From positions 41,822,437-41,886,436 of the forward strand of contig OX375873.1 in assembly GCA_947359465.1 (NCBI GenBank): a stretch of DNA of 64,000 bases, in the 5' to 3' direction. Below the pieces are notes generated by a model that searched no databases, had not been told where the DNA came from, and saw only the letters and a list, made by a program, of their open reading frames with translations. The DNA comes from Metellina segmentata. Taxonomy: Eukaryota > Arthropoda > Arachnida > Araneae > Tetragnathidae. Positions within the stretch are counted from its first letter, which is position 1. The number at the start of each line of letters is the position of its first letter. The position numbers were made by a program, and so were the translations under genes. This document shows, in pieces, positions 12,861 to 25,064 of the stretch.

Positions 12861-13874
12861 GTTACGAAACAGACGTTTTTACCTGGAGCACAGAATTTTT
12901 TCTTCTTTTCAAATTTCTTGCATTCTCGTGGGTAGCGACAGATAAAAATTCAATCTATGCGTGATGGTTTATAATTGTTTTGGAAGCCGGGGAGCTTTTC
13001 TCTCCATTTTGCTTTTAGCGGTGGGATGTTTTCTGATTTTTTTTTTGTTCTTGCACTTGAGCTTGAGTGCAAGATGACACTTTTTTTGTAGGTGCCACTC
13101 GATTGTATGAATATTAAGCAATTGGTAGTAACTATTGCATGGAAAGAATATTAAGTTCAGTGCAATGGACTTACAGCAGTTGGGGAAAACCTAGAAAATA
13201 TTAATTTATTCTAAATGTAGCGTCAAAAAATTTAAATATCTTTATGATTCATTCAAGAGAGCAATAGTTTTGGCTTTGAAGTATGGTATTTAGCAACTAT
13301 ACAATTTTAAATTAATGAAGGAAATAAATGTATTAGCACAAAATAGAATAAATAGTTATAAAATAGCTCAATCAATATAGTATAACTATTGGTTATTAAA
13401 TTAAGGTACTTAGTTGATACTTATTGTAGGTACTCTTAGTTGGTTATTAGATACTTAGTTTTATACGTTACATAAAACTAAGTATCTAATTAAATTAATA
13501 CATGTTTTCCATAAAAAAAAGGTTTGGATTAGGATTTTAATTTACAAAGTAATGTTTGATGCATACACTGTTTATTTCAGTACTAGATGTTTCTTTAAAC
13601 ACCTATTGGAGTTTATATACCAGTAAAATAATTACAATTTTAACTACACTTTAAATTGACCTATGATATGGATTGAGACACACTTTACCTTTTACGTAAT
13701 AGTCTTTACTTTGGGAATTGTATTCCTATTTTTGACAGGCTATTAATCTTTGACTATTTTTAAATTTGTATTTGGTATCTTTGAAAAGCACACAGTTGCT
13801 AAAATTTGAGGAGGTAAATTGTAATACTTTCTTTACTTAAAGCAGATTTTTATTAAAATTTATTCAACATAGAT
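12861..13874. other. Upstream flank, nothing recognised
   Basis: AT-rich DNA between the promoter region and the minisatellite. It has short local repetition (TTAGTTGGTTATTAGATACTTAG-like phrases, 13380-13490) and no gene. Confidence 0.4.
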
Positions 13875-14735
13875 CTTTTTTCAACCACTGATATGTATTT
13901 TTCAATGAAGCATGATTACCATTAAACTCATTGATATTATTCCCCCAAATTTAAATTAGTTTTCCATATTACTTTCAGCAACCATTGTCATTCATTATTT
14001 AATGTAATAGAGTAACCATAAAACTCCTTAATTTAAACTCTCGTATACTTAGATAGTTTTCAACATTACTATCAGCAGCCATTGACATTCATTTTTTCTA
14101 TGTAGTATCATAACCATAAAACTCAACTGAAATAATTCTTTGAAATTCTAATTAATTTTGACATTACTTTCAGCAACCGTTGACATTCAGTTCTAAATAG
14201 AATCGTTGTTCTCGGAAATTTAGATTAGCTTTTCATATTACTTTCAACAACCATTAAAATTAATTTTCTCGATGTAGCATCATAACCACGTAACACATTA
14301 ACATTATTCTCGGAAATTTGAATTAAATTTCAGCATTACTTTCAGCAACCATTGACATTCATTTTTCTACGCAGCATCATAACTATAAATCTCATTAACA
14401 TTCTCTGAGACTTAAATTAGTTTTCAACATTACTTTCAGCAACTTTGGCATCCGTTTTTTCTATGTAGCATCATAAACATAAAACACTAACATTATAATC
14501 AGAAATTTTTTTAATTTTGGTATTACTCTTTGCAAACGTTGACTATCAGATTTCCTAGGTAGCATGATAACGATCGGATTCATTAAAGTTATTCTCGGAA
14601 ATTTAAATTAGTTTTCAACCATTGTCAACCATTGATATTCATTTTTAAAAGGAGTATCACATTCAAAAACTCATTAATGTTGTTCTCGAAAATTTAAATT
14701 GGTTTTCAACATTACTTTTAATACATTAATTAACC
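13875..14735. repeat. Degenerate minisatellite, ~95-bp unit, about nine copies
   Basis: The phrase ATTACTTTCAGCAACCATTG recurs near 13971, 14068, 14166, 14240, 14338, 14432, 14524, 14617 and 14714. Spacings are 92-98 bp except one short 74-bp unit. Each unit also carries a GACATTCATTTTT part, a TAGCATCATAACCATAAAACTC part and a TCTCGGAAATTTAAATTAG part. Copies differ by many substitutions, so the array is old. Confidence 0.85.
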
Positions 14736-15431
14736 CCTGTACTTCTTTTCAGTATGAAAACATCCCGAATTGAAAAAAAGTTTGATTTCTGTTCTCTCTT
14801 TGTCGTTCTAGTGGTTTAACACATTAGAAACTATAATTTAAAAGCAATTCTTGTACAATGAATGCCAATCACTACCTAGAATAATGAGACTTCCGTTTCG
14901 TCCTCTATTCAGTTTTTCTTTCTGAAGAGTAGATCTAATTGTTTCTCGATACTTTATACGATTGTTTCTAGAGTTGCATCCTGTGATGCAACAGAGCTAC
15001 GCACGAGTGGTTTACGAGGAATCTAGAATTACAAAGTAAAAGATTACAAGGTTGTAACGTATTCGACATTGTGCTATGTATTCTTGCTTTTATCTGCCGT
15101 TTTTGTTGATGGAAGCTTCTCACCCAGCAACTTTTGTGGGAATTTAACTTTTTCCTTTTAACTTCAATTCGATAAACCGATTAGCTCTTCATAAGAATTC
15201 GTTTTGAATGAAATACAAATACTTTTATTTCCATTATTCTCTCTTTTACTTGCAATAGTTTAGTGCTTTTTTTCTATCTTCCACGAGGTCCATGCTTGTT
15301 TAATGTATAAATATAGTTTTCAGTAACAATGACACATAAATTATTTGAAGATGACTAAGATTTTTTCTCCTGTATTACCTATTTGAATACATTCACATGA
15401 TTATAAACTAGAACAATAGATTTGTAGGCAT
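14736..15431. other. Intergenic DNA, nothing recognised
   Basis: No gene or element boundary supported. Confidence 0.4.
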
Positions 15432-15565
15432 TTTAATTAACGTCGTACTAGAGCAACACAACGGGCTATTAAAGACATCCGGGATCAATCCTCTAAGGGA
15501 AAGATCCGAAGGGACAACATGACGTAATTTTAAACCACGGTCAGATGACTAGAACAATTAGGAAT
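15432..15565 (-). repeat. SINE fragment, 3' half, reverse orientation
   Basis: It contains the reverse complement of the common SINE 3' portion: AACGTCGTACTAGAGCAACAC, then GATCAATCCTCTAAGGGAAAG and GATCCGA. The same phrases occur at 30634, 39822 and, in forward orientation, at 52740 and 62850. Confidence 0.7.
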
Positions 15566-16094
15566 AGTATAAAAAGATGCACACACCTAAAATAATAAAA
15601 GTTAGACACAATTAAATGTTATATTTAAATAATTTTCTATTTTTAAATGTAGTATAACATTTTCAATTGGTTTGCAATTGTATCTTCAATTTTATGTAAA
15701 AAAAGACGCATTTAGTGGAACAAAACATGTACTTATTATTTTTATTAATGAGGGATTGGAAACAAAAATTTGGTGCAAAAATGAATATCCCGATGATTTT
15801 CTACAATTTTAAATTCTGATTATGTTTTCTGCAGTTCAATTGCATTTTTATTTATAATCTCTATTTTGATTTATTTAAATGTTATTATCTCTCGTATTTA
15901 ACTATTTAATCACTCATATCTTATCATAAGTTCAAAGGTAATTACAAAATTGTCGCCTTTCGTGTAAACAAAGCCTTTCTAACAATAAAAAAATTTCTCA
16001 TTTGTAGATAGCAATGAATCTTAAATATAAATATTTTAGAAAACTTTGACTTTAATGGGACGATAGGGCGAGAACGTAAGAGTATCTTACGTTA

Positions 16095-16315
16095 ACTTTT
16101 TTGTACCATTAGAGGTGTTGCCACACCGTGAACAGCGGGTGAAAGATATGCCGTCCTAAAGGACTTTGAGGGAGTTGGCCGACATTTATGTGTTTTACTG
16201 AAGGAATCAGGAAACGTAGAGCAGCTAACCCACCTTCGACTCTTACGAGATTCGAACTAGTAACCAAGCACTTCAACCGACCAGTTTCTTAAGAGCATGA
16301 CTTTAGTCACTCTTA
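16095..16315 (-). repeat. tRNA-derived SINE-like copy, reverse orientation
   Basis: Near 16240-16290 the plus strand carries GAGATTCGAACTAGTAACC, the reverse complement of a box-B-like GGTTACTAGTTCGAATC. This is followed by a tRNA-like head with CTTAAGAAACTGGTCGGTTG on the minus strand. Its body differs from the main SINE family here, so it may be a second family. Confidence 0.5.
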
Positions 16316-17456
16316 TTCTGATGGAGATATGTTGTAAACAAATTAAATTCATTTTGAGATAAAAGCAGTTTTTTTTTAAATAGCGTTTTTGTTATAACGC
16401 TTTATATTAGGGGTGACTTGCTGGTCATTGTTTCTTGACCCTTTCAAAAGGGGTGAAGGGTTTGACGCCCCCCTTCTTCAAATGATTAAGGCTTTATTTA
16501 TATTGTAGATTATTGTTTCTCAGGTAGGTATATATTTTCTCATTTCATATTCTGTTACCCAGAAGTGGCTTATTCAGACAGTAATAACGAGTCTCACCAC
16601 CTTTAACAAACTAAAAACAATAATATGGTACTCCGCTGAATTTTTGCTACATGGAAAGTACATTAATAGAAGATAAAAGGTCTTCAACCAAAGAGTTTTC
16701 TAAATTACTTCTTTTCACTGTAGGGCCTTTCAAAATTTCAGCTAACATCCCGTATTTTTAAGTGTCAATGTAACTTCCTGCTTTTCATAACCAAAAACTG
16801 TCCTGTTTAAATTGTATTTATACTGCTATTGCTGTAGTATATTTGAGTAGTTTCAATATTGAGTTAGTTTGATTGTTTAATAAAAACTATTACTGAATAT
16901 AGAATACAGTAAAATTAATCCATTTGCTTGAAAGATCAATGCGGTTCAAATAATATTTTTTTTTGTTTTAAGCTAGAAGACGGGACTTCTTTTCCTGTAG
17001 AGGCACAAGTTTGCAGTTTATTTTCAAGTTTGATCTCAGTAATAGCAGTAAACTTCTAACGATCTTTTAAATGATCAGATTTCATAATTGCATAACTGCA
17101 TAGACAAGTTCATTGTCCTTTATGTTTATTTTACTTAGGTGTACCAGCAAATATTCGTGTTCTTTCATCAATCTGAAATCTGCTGTAGTCTCTTGGGATC
17201 TAGGTTATAATTTGCCTCATCATCAGTTGCTCCCAATATTTTCATCAGATTTTGTCTGATATTTCACTTCTTACTTTTAAATAAATTTAAATAAACTCCA
17301 CTTCAGTTTGTTGGTAAATTGTAGGTTTTTTCTCCTCCCCCCCTTTTTTGTAGGTTGATCGGCACGTTCATTTAAATGTTCACACTATACATAACTTTTT
17401 GAATCAAAATTCAGGATTATTAGTTCAATTAAAACTATTAAATGTATAGTTTAGTT
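16316..17456. other. Intergenic DNA, nothing recognised
   Basis: AT-rich sequence without supported genes. A short C-rich stretch occurs near 17335. Confidence 0.4.
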
Positions 17457-18268
17457 CAGGCCTCGAAATATATTTTTTAATACAGGTGCACCTTGTGCAC
17501 CTAAGGTTTTAAATTAGGTGCACAGGTTATATTCTAGATGCACATTAAAAAAAACCCGATAAAGGCATTAATGTAATATACAAGGGGGCTCCGCCCCCTG
17601 CTCGCTTACGCTCGCCAACCCCCTGTAGAAATTTCGCTTTTTTAACTTTGATACTTAATAAACTCTAAACTAATAGCCGCATCGTAAAAAAAATCTTCAA
17701 AATTGTCCAGGTAACATGATGAAGAACAAACCATGTTCATTTCGTAATTTTCTGTCTATGCATCGAGCTAAACAACACAGTTTTTAATCCTGCAACGGCA
17801 ACTTTTTTTTAATATAGAGAGAAACTACTTTATTAGTTGGGTATGTTTGTATAGGTTAGTAGTAGATAGTAAATAACAATATTTAAACATATAAATTCTC
17901 TCTTCTCCGGCGCACGGCTGTCGCGACAGTCGCTTCAACAGAGCTAGCTGGAAAATGTTTCGATCATCGGAAAGTTCTAGTAGCAGTGACACAAATAAAC
18001 CTTCCTCCTGTATAAAACACGTTATGGCCCAGCGATTTTGTTTTCGCACATTGCGTATTTGGGAATTTCAATTACGTTCCTTTAGAGCGAGAGGTAGATA
18101 CTAATATTTTGTTCAAACATCAAAATAACATAATTAACAAATAAATAACATAATTAACAAATTAATTTTAATGTAGGTTCACTGTGTGCACCTAGCGGGA
18201 AAAATTAGGTGCACAACTTTATTTTCATGTGCACAGTGCACCTGTGCACCCGGGTATTTCGAGCCCTG
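17457..18268. mobile_element. hAT-like non-autonomous element with exact 8-bp target duplications
   Basis: The ends are CAGGCCTCGAAATA (left) and, read inwards, CAGGGCTCGAAATAC (right). They are flanked by identical 8-bp duplications GTTTAGTT at 17449-17456 and 18269-18276. Both subterminal regions carry repeated GTGCAC palindromes (GGTGCACCTTGTGCACC; GTGCACAGTGCACCTGTGCAC). Eight-bp duplications and CAG-type termini are typical of hAT elements. There is no long transposase frame; a 74-codon minus-strand frame (18049-17825) may be a relic, but I cannot place it. A GC-rich block at 17582-17626 resembles the 3' hairpin region of the family B Helitrons. Confidence 0.75.
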
Positions 18269-18299
18269 GTTTAGTTGAAATATGTAAGGTATAACTTTA

Positions 18300-18610
18300 T
18301 GGGGGGGGATCACTGTAACCCAGTTGGTAGAGTTTCGATTGAAACTCGCAACTATATCCAAAAACTGTCGAAACTAAAATCAAAGACTGTACGTAGGGGC
18401 TGGTCCACGCTAAATCTGCAAGTTTTTTTTCTCCGGTTGGCGTGGTGGAATTTTAGAGAGTGATGTGCCAGATTAGGAGGTATCTAACAGTAGTTCAAAA
18501 TTACGAAATGTTGTACTCAGACCTTTCCCTTCGGGATTAACCCAGATCTTTGGCAATAACTCATTGTGTCACTCCAGTGTGTCGTAAATTCAACTACCTA
18601 CCAACCTTTT
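18300..18610 (+). repeat. tRNA-derived SINE copy
   Basis: The head contains TGTAACCCAGTTGGTAGAG, box-A-like. The body has GGCGTGGTGGAATTTTAGAG and TTCAAAATTACGAAATGTTG. The 3' portion ends with TCACTCCAGTGTGTCGTAAATTCAACTA. The same order of blocks is found at 45230-45570, 52516-52835 and 62740-62945. Confidence 0.7.
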
Positions 18611-18654
18611 TATCTAGTATGTGGTGCGACTATTTTTTAGCACACTGTTAGCTT

Positions 18655-18770
18655 ATGGATTTGTTAACCGAGTGGTTAGTGCTCTGGCCTTCTATTTAAC
18701 AGGGATAGAGCTCGAATCCCGGTCGGGGCCGGGGTGTTTCTAGTGGTTAGGACTCCATTTAAAATCTTAT
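18655..18770 (+). repeat. tRNA-like SINE head
   Basis: AACCGAGTGGTTAGTGCTCT (A-box-like) and GAGCTCGAATCCCGGTC (B-box-like) lie about 45 bp apart. The arms do not close into a full cloverleaf, and the sequence follows another SINE directly, so I call it a SINE piece rather than a tRNA gene. Confidence 0.5.
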
Positions 18771-19199
18771 ATCCTGGTCCATGGTTGTAAGAAAACAGCA
18801 GTATAGCATCAAGCAAAACCAAATTCGTCCACTTATACGGTTTAATCAGTGTAACGTTGAATCGTCATGATTTTAACGATTGTTTTAAGACATGTCTTTA
18901 TATTTTGCTTGCATTATTCGTGGAACTTCACTCATTAAACTAGCTTCAGTGTGCATTGTTTATTGTATTATTATTGATTTGCATGTATGCAGTAAAAAAT
19001 ACGAGCGTACAACTAAAACAATGTGTACAGTAAATGAAAATAGGTTTCAAATGCGATATAACACGAACGTTTTGGAATTAAAACGTGATAAATTAAAATG
19101 TTTCATCCAAATACAAATAGAAGCTGAACGTTATGAAAGCAAATATTTTTGGGTCTATGGTTTGATCTATGCTAGTAGGTAAGTAGATATTTTAATAAA

Positions 19200-19480
19200 C
19201 TTTCCAATGGCGCAGCACAATGGGCTATTGGATCAAACCCGAAGGGAAAGATCCGAGGATAACACCAATTAATTTTGAACTACTGCCAGAATACGAGGTC
19301 CCACCTGAGCCAGCACCCCCACTCTCTAAACTTCCACACCACGCCAACGGGAGTACATTTGAGACCACGACAGATTTGACGTTCAACAGCCCCTTTTGTA
19401 CATGACGGTCTTCATTTAGATTCGAACTCGCTACCCTCCGGTTACTAATCTTTTATTCTTCCAACCGGGCTACCCTTTGG
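19200..19480 (-). repeat. tRNA-derived SINE copy, reverse orientation
   Basis: The plus strand reads, in order, the reversed 3' block (GGCGCAGCACAATGGGCTAT, CGAAGGGAAAGATCCGAGG), the central block (CTCTAAACTTCCACACCACG) and the tRNA-like head (GATTCGAACTCGCTACCCTC, CGGTTACTAATC, CAACCGGGCTACC). It is nearly full length. Confidence 0.75.
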
Positions 19481-19699
19481 TAGTAATTATTGCATTACCT
19501 CAATGCGACTCATTCTTCAAAAATAATTTTTGTCCTCTTGGTCCCAAAGATCCTTAAATATTCGATAAAATTATTTTTTACGGATATGGTTTTACTTGAG
19601 ATTGTAAATTTACTTACATGACATCAAATGTTATTTTAGAGGCTTCTCGAGGTTTTCATTTGAACAATATATACCTTATCAACGGTCCTGTCCCAGTCT

Positions 19700-20042
19700 A
19701 TACACAATGTGGACAAAAGCATTTAGTCACTGTAGAAATTCGGAGGAGGATCCATCCTAGTCTGGGGTTGCTTTTCCTGGTTAGGACTTGGCCCGTTGCG
19801 TTACGGTACCGCCACGCATGCCCATCTTCACACCAGTTGCTTCTCACAGCCTTGCAGGAGATATGGCGAGCAATTCCTGCCCAGACTTACAGAGAACTTG
19901 TGGAAAGTATGCCTATACGTATTGCAGCTGTAATACAAGAAAAGGGAGGGCCCCTCGGAGGACCCGTTGCTAAATAGAACAATAAAGCACTTTTTTTGAA
20001 AAACATGCTGTCAAAATACTTTTGTCCATATAGTAGTGTATA
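19700..20042 (+). mobile_element. Internally deleted Tc1-type element (family T1)
   Basis: Inverted termini ACAATGTGGACAAAAGCATT (left, from about 19702) and, read inwards, ACTATATGGACAAAAGTATT (right, to about 20042) bracket 343 bp. Between them the plus strand encodes a Tc1 transposase C terminus: ALQEIWRAIPAQTYRELVESM followed by P-I-R-I-A-A-V-I-Q and an A/E-K-G-G-P block before the stop at 19975-19977. Catalytic residues and the DNA-binding part are deleted. The same terminal sequence occurs alone near 46650. Confidence 0.75.
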
Positions 20043-20174
20043 TTTGTTCACTTTTATATCGTTGGTTTAGATCAGAAACCCACTAACGGACGCAAACTAA
20101 TTTTACAGCACAGCTCTAACTCTGAGCTTCGCGATGATTCCGAATGCATTTATTGATTTAAACCTTATATTACG

Positions 20175-20440
20175 TTTAATGACTGCCGTTCAATTGGTCC
20201 AGAAGTCTGGGTGCTGACTTCTGAATCGAAAATTTCCTGGTTCAAATCTGGAATGTTTACGTCTGAATTGAATGCTTGACCTCTCTAAATACTAGCTGTA
20301 CCTCAAATGTATAGTACGTATCTGATGTGAACCTAGAACCGTACTCCCTTGGTGCACCAGGGTAAGTTGTTCACAAAGCCTCCCTTGAAGTAACATGGTG
20401 AATGATGCTCAATTGGACTGCCATAAGGTACAAAAATTGA
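20175..20440 (+). repeat. Probable tRNA-derived SINE, diverged
   Basis: CCGTTCAATTGGTCCAGAAG followed by a B-box-like CTGGTTCAAATCTGG about 50 bp on resembles a tRNA-like head. The remainder does not match the main SINE body closely. No target duplication is visible. Confidence 0.4.
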
Positions 20441-20984
20441 CGCATAAGGTTTAAATAAACGCATCTATTGGTGAAATAATCCAAGGCAGCTTACCATTAG
20501 TTAAGAAGACCAATATTAGTTAGAGAGCAAGCCGATAATATTGCAAGCTGCAGAACGTATGTATGTGTGTGCTCCCCTAGATTAAATAAAAGCTTTAGGT
20601 AAAAAAAAAAATAAAGCGCATTTTTATATTGTTATATTGTTATTTTACTTTCTAACCCCGTAACTCTCGAAATCAAAATCTTCCAGGAGCAATTAGAAAC
20701 GTGACACCAAACTGTAGACCAGTTATGGAAGGTAACTGAATTTTTGTAAGCATTTAAGCAAGCATTTAGTGTCAAAAATGTCAGTTAATGAGTTTCTGCT
20801 CATTCGAACTCCACAGTCATTAGATTCCCGTCTTCCTCAACTTTCTTTTACTGCGTCACTAACAATTGACTAGGTGAAAATGAACGCGAAAACAGAACAA
20901 AGAAACCCTAATTGCAAATCAAGCGAGCATGACAAAATAACTGTACGTTAGAAACAACGTGGTAAGGCAGAGTGAAAGAAACCA

Positions 20985-21248
20985 TTGAACAAAATTCAAA
21001 AACAATTCAGGAAATAATTCATGTGAAAACACTGCTTAATTAAAATTAACTATTGACATTTTAATTCATAAGCAGTTTAAACAATGAGTGGAGCTGAAAA
21101 TAAAAATAACAGCAAGAACCAATGAAAAAATTCGAAAAGACAGAAAATCATTCATGTGGAAACACTGCTTAATTAAAATTAATTATTGACAGTTTAATTC
21201 ATAAGCAGTTTAAACAATGATTGGAGATGAAAATGAAAATAACAGCAG
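20985..21248. repeat. Two-copy tandem repeat, 133-bp offset, each with an inverted repeat
   Basis: ATTCATGTGAAAACACTGCT at 21017 recurs as ATTCATGTGGAAACACTGCT at 21150. Each copy contains CTGCTTAATTAAAATT and, in reverse complement, a CTGCTTATGAATTAAAAT-like arm, so each could fold into a hairpin. Confidence 0.65.
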
Positions 21249-21756
21249 GGAGTATAAATATAAAGAAATGAGAAATATTTTCATGTCATACAATTATATT
21301 TTTTCCTTTTCGTGTTAAAAATGGAAAGGAATTTTCAGGAAGTCTTGCACAAAGTTCCACAAGATAACCACAGCCTTAGAAATTTTAGCGCTGTTTTAAT
21401 TTAACTTCATAGAGCGAAATGGTCGTCACCGCAATTTGCACCCAAAGTAAATTAAATGAAATTCAATTATTTATCAAAAATAATTTGGTTATTTGTGAAC
21501 CGAAATAATGTAATACAAAATTATTTTTAGATTAAAATATATAATTCGAATTATTATTGAACTTGTTTTTTAATGAGCAAACGAGAATGTTTACTCTTTA
21601 AAGGAATTTTTTTGTTTCTAATAAAAATCTGGTGATGATATCAAAATATATGTGCTTCAAACTGTGTTACACTACAACGATTTGCTACATATCATAATTT
21701 AAAATATTTTGATGAATCTAAGTTTAGCTAAACAGTATGATAGCTTATATTGGATA

Positions 21757-22090
21757 CTAGCTAAATACCCGACCTTACTCGGTTTGAATCGGTTTACTCT
21801 AGATTGAAGAGATGATGAAAATATATGACTTACGTTTTTCGTAGAATAAAATAATATTTTAACACCTTTCGCCATCTTTATAATTTCTACCACTTACGTA
21901 GGATACAAATCTTACACATGCATATTCATTCATGTACATAATACATTTCCCATATATCGCACCTTTTCTCTATGACAATGCTACAAAATGACGAAAGTTG
22001 ACATTAAGGTTACTACTGCAAAATACGATTTTGAGGGGAATTTAAAATTCCCTTTCTTAAGTTCTTTTCATGTTCAACTCAATTAATAAA
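21757..22090 (-). mobile_element. Helitron-like 3' end fragment, reverse orientation
   Basis: On the minus strand the end reads GGTCGGGTATTTAGCTAG followed by T, close to the 3' end of family C at 59281-59310 (CGCCGGGTTATTTAGCTAG). The 5' end is not identified, so the upper boundary is uncertain. Confidence 0.4.
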
Positions 22091-23079
22091 AACGAGGATT
22101 TATGAACAAAACAGTATTTTTTTATTTGTGGAAATCTTGCTTTTGGTATACGAAATTGAGGAATTTTGAAATCTTCTGTCATTATGACAAATAATTTTTT
22201 AATGTTTGAAAGTACTAGTTCGGATTTTTTAAACATTATTATTCTTTCAATAACGGTATTATTATTTCAATAACGGCATTACTCTTTCAATAATGGTATA
22301 ATTACACTTAAAATTTACTGTATTCTGACTTACCTGCCACTTTAAGTCGAATACTTTGTGATTGTGTTGTGTGTGAGGAAAAAGAAACACAATTTATTAA
22401 AATAAAAAGAATTTTAAACAGAAAACAGCGAAATAAAACAAAATAAAAGATATCGGGAAAAAGTTGTTTTAAAGATATTAATGTGTGATTCATTTTTATC
22501 TCTTGATCTTGCAGTTGCTTGCCACAACTTTCAACTAAAAAACGTACAAAATTCAGAAATGCGAAATTAATTCAGAGCGAAAGAAACTCGAGTTTCGGTT
22601 TTATCCCCGTTCGTTGAAGAATATCGTCTGTCCCAAATATTCGTAAATCGTTTACATTGCGCAAAGAACAAAAATAAGGCTCGAAATAAACGAAGTATCA
22701 GAAAAATTCCATAAAAAAAATGAATTTTTTGAAAAAAAATTGATTTTTCAGCAGTACTGGTAAAGCAAATCAAAGTAATCGTAATAGTCAATGTACATTC
22801 CAATTTTTCCAAAACCACCAAATTATGGTTAATTTAAGTATACTTACTCAGGTGTTTTAGCATGAAACTCATCTAAATATAACAATAAATTAATGTTTAA
22901 TATTGCATTCACTAAACTGATAGATAACGTATAAAATAAAGCACATTGCAAGCAAATATCTGGAATAAAATTCATGTGATGTCTGCACAAATACACAAAC
23001 ACAAAATCGAACATAGAACAGAAAGACTGTCAGACAGACTTTCGCAACTAATTTCACTCACTAAATGAAGATAAGTACT
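22091..23079. other. Intergenic DNA, nothing recognised
   Basis: AT-rich. Short local repeats of TCTTTCAATAACGGTATTA occur at 22230-22300. Confidence 0.4.
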
Positions 23080-23275
23080 CACTGTATGTAAATTTCCATG
23101 AAAACATATAAACCGCTTGGACGTGTATAGGACACATACATACAGACACCAAACGCGCGAGAGGTGGATTTGGCATCAGAAGGGTCCAATTTGGATAGAA
23201 AACTTGAAATGGGTCGAAAATATTCAATGTACAAACAAACACTCCATTCTTATTTATATAGATATATTGAGTGTT
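23080..23275 (-). mobile_element. Helitron-like 5' end fragment, reverse orientation
   Basis: Read on the minus strand, the sequence begins TCTATATAAATAAGAATG, followed by GAGTGTTTGTTTGT. This arrangement resembles the 5' ends of the other Helitron-like families here (TC, an AT-rich stretch, then TGTTTGT). No 3' end is found. Confidence 0.35.
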
Positions 23276-25064
23276 TTGATAGAATATTTTCACAAAATTT
23301 TCAATTATCTATGCTTAAACAAAATGGGGTAAATCACTCTCTACCTGTAGAGAATATTTTTGCTGCCGATTTTTAACTAACTTTATTAAAATTCTGGTGC
23401 CGTGATGAAGAAAAATGTTCTTAAACTAATTTAAGCACATTTTGTAAATAAACTAATTTTACAAGTAACCAGAAGAAATACTTATGTACCCTAGTTTAAA
23501 TAATGAAAAGCATTCAAAATATTAATTTTCACTATGCAAACGTTTTTATATCATTTCTTCTGAACGATACACGATATCTAACAAGCAGTACTGAATTCAG
23601 AAGGTGACCGCAAAATATCAGTGTCTCAATCTAATTTCATTTGAATTCGAATCAACGCAATATTTGAACAAATTCTACATTGATCACACCATCGTATAGT
23701 TATCAATGGAGTGTATGCGTATAATAACTACGAAATGTTTTATTTTAATAGAGTAGACTCAAAGTACACACGAGTAAATGTGTGAAAATAAACTTACTTT
23801 TATCGAAAATTCATCCATAGTTATCTTACAAGATATATCAAATAAGAATCCAGGAAATCGATATTTTCCGAATAAATTTGACATTTAAAGCCTCTATCAT
23901 AAAATGATTGTAAGGACGGAATTTACTTAGAGTGTATGTATAGTTGCGTTATGCAAGAACTCAGGATTGAACGATAAAACTGATTAAGATTTGTATCGAT
24001 TTTCTTTAAAATCGGTCGATATGGCTGTATACATAGGGAATTCTTGTATTTAAAATCTAAGAGACTACAGAAATAATGCCTTTTGAAATGACTGTAAAAC
24101 AAGAATTTTGAAAAGCTTTTAAGTTTAAAACATTCAGATACCATCTTTCCTCTGTGTTTGTCTCAGTAGAACTTCATTTCAGGTAAAACGAACAATTTAA
24201 ATAAGTCATTTTATTAGAATATAATATAGCCGGAACATAATATCCGAGGCACAGTTGTAGATTATTCATTTTTTCAATGACTCGTGAATCAACTTTATCA
24301 TTGTTTTCAAGAGCGAGCATAAAATTCATCACACCTGTTCAGATCTTATGTTTATTTTTTACTGAATTTTTTGAGTCTAAACAATAAAACACAAGCATTA
24401 GAAACCAGGAAAAATTTTAAATAAGTTCAATCACATAATTCTAAACTGATTCGAAAGGACTTGTCAAAAGTAATTTAAAGTAGTAATCAAGAGTTGTAAA
24501 TATTGTTGACCTACTAGTAAAAAGTCATTCACCCATACAATAGTTGTTTGGAAAATATAGAGGGAAGTTTTTTTTTGCTTAGAAGAAATATATGCAAATT
24601 TGGAGTTAGATTATTTATTATCATAAGAAATTAATGATTTAATATGTTTCGAATCTATAACCTTATTTTTATACCTTGTGTAAAAAATGACCCAAGAGCA
24701 AAAACTAATCATTTTCTTCTCATCTTTAAAAAAAAATTAATTCTTTTTGTGGTTCATTAAATAAATGATTGTGATCATAGTCTTCTTCACATAATAGTTA
24801 GCTACTTCAAATTTAAGTGTTAAGAAATTAGAAAATATATTTTAGCTGAAACTAAATAAATATTTTAAATATAAATTGTAATATAAAATAATTATTCTAT
24901 ATTGTATGGGAATCGACGAACTTAAGCTTAATCATGTTATCAATCAATCATAGAATCTCATTATTCCATTACATATTTGGTGAATTCTTCGAAATACTGA
25001 AGTCTAAAGTATTTTGGATTGAAAATATAATAAAAATTAGAATTGGAAGTTTTAAATTTCAATT
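23276..25064. other. Intergenic DNA, nothing recognised
   Basis: Very AT-rich, with no supported gene, RNA or repeat boundary. Confidence 0.4.

Noticed and set aside
13875..14735. CRISPR-like array
   Set aside because: Repeats and 'spacers' are equally conserved along ~95-bp units, there are no cas genes, and the context is animal nuclear DNA.
18655..18770. Possible tRNA gene
   Set aside because: A- and B-box-like motifs are present but acceptor and D arms do not pair and the context is SINE sequence.
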